NCBI GenBank assembly: GCA_029851415.1 | Contig: CM056741.1 | Coordinates: 180,155,021 to 180,219,020 of the forward strand | Source of the DNA: Eretmocerus hayati | Lineage: Eukaryota > Arthropoda > Insecta > Hymenoptera > Aphelinidae | Reading direction: 5' to 3' | DNA: 64,000 bases | In this document: piece after piece, positions 63,995 through 64,000 of the stretch | Layout: the number at the start of each line of letters is the position of its first letter | How positions within the stretch are numbered: position 1 is the stretch's first letter | The notes under the pieces: model-generated | Databases searched by the model: none | What the model was told of the DNA's origin: nothing | What the model saw: only the letters and a program-made list of their open reading frames with translations | Translations under genes and position numbers: made by a program

Positions 63995-64000
63995 CTGCGC

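Overview
This is nuclear DNA from an animal, almost certainly an insect. Genes are split by GT-AG introns. The recognisable genes are a divergent chemosensory ionotropic receptor, the mitochondrial AAA chaperone BCS1, a carboxyl/cholinesterase, and non-LTR retrotransposon remnants. I cannot fix the order from sequence alone. Hymenoptera would fit, but that is only an impression.

Layout. 1-3316 holds dispersed repeats and no convincing gene. 3317-7909 (+) is a three-exon ionotropic receptor of 613 residues. 7910-10995 is repeat-derived, with foldbacks and a near-perfect hairpin. 10996-12575 (+) is a complete five-exon BCS1 of 425 residues. 12919-13947 (+) is an intronless open frame ending in a gene-end-like ATTAAG run and 48 A residues; it looks like a reverse-transcribed viral or cellular mRNA. 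14531-17171 (-) is a seven-exon gene of 705 residues carrying two copies of a Tc1-transposase-type paired-like DNA-binding module. 21346-26018 (-) is a seven-exon gene of 874 residues with an N-terminal PIH1-like domain and a long Gln/Pro-rich tail. 26-31 kb is a dense nest of inverted-repeat elements, one with tRNA-like arms.

The right half, 31.9-60.7 kb (-), appears to be occupied by one carboxylesterase gene. Seven exons lie at 57.2-60.7 kb. The last two lie at 31.9-32.3 kb, and splice phase and domain order fit a single gene with a 24.9 kb intron. That intron contains a three-layer nest of elements (33.06-37.70 kb) with its own acidic ORFs, a dead LINE (38.2-40.1 kb), a LINE 3' fragment (43.3-43.7 kb), several foldbacks, and about 7 kb of satellite DNA (45.9-53.0 kb) that ends in a 747-bp higher-order repeat. 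The 5' exon of the esterase is not visible. The window ends in a 1.18 kb foldback.

The genes do not form a pathway; they are unrelated neighbours in a repeat-rich region. The most notable items are the duplicated transposase-type DNA-binding gene, the poly(A)-tailed virus-like insertion, the giant satellite-filled intron and the nested element. Exon models were built by hand from splice sites and phase continuity. Protein family calls rest on motif recognition, not on searches.
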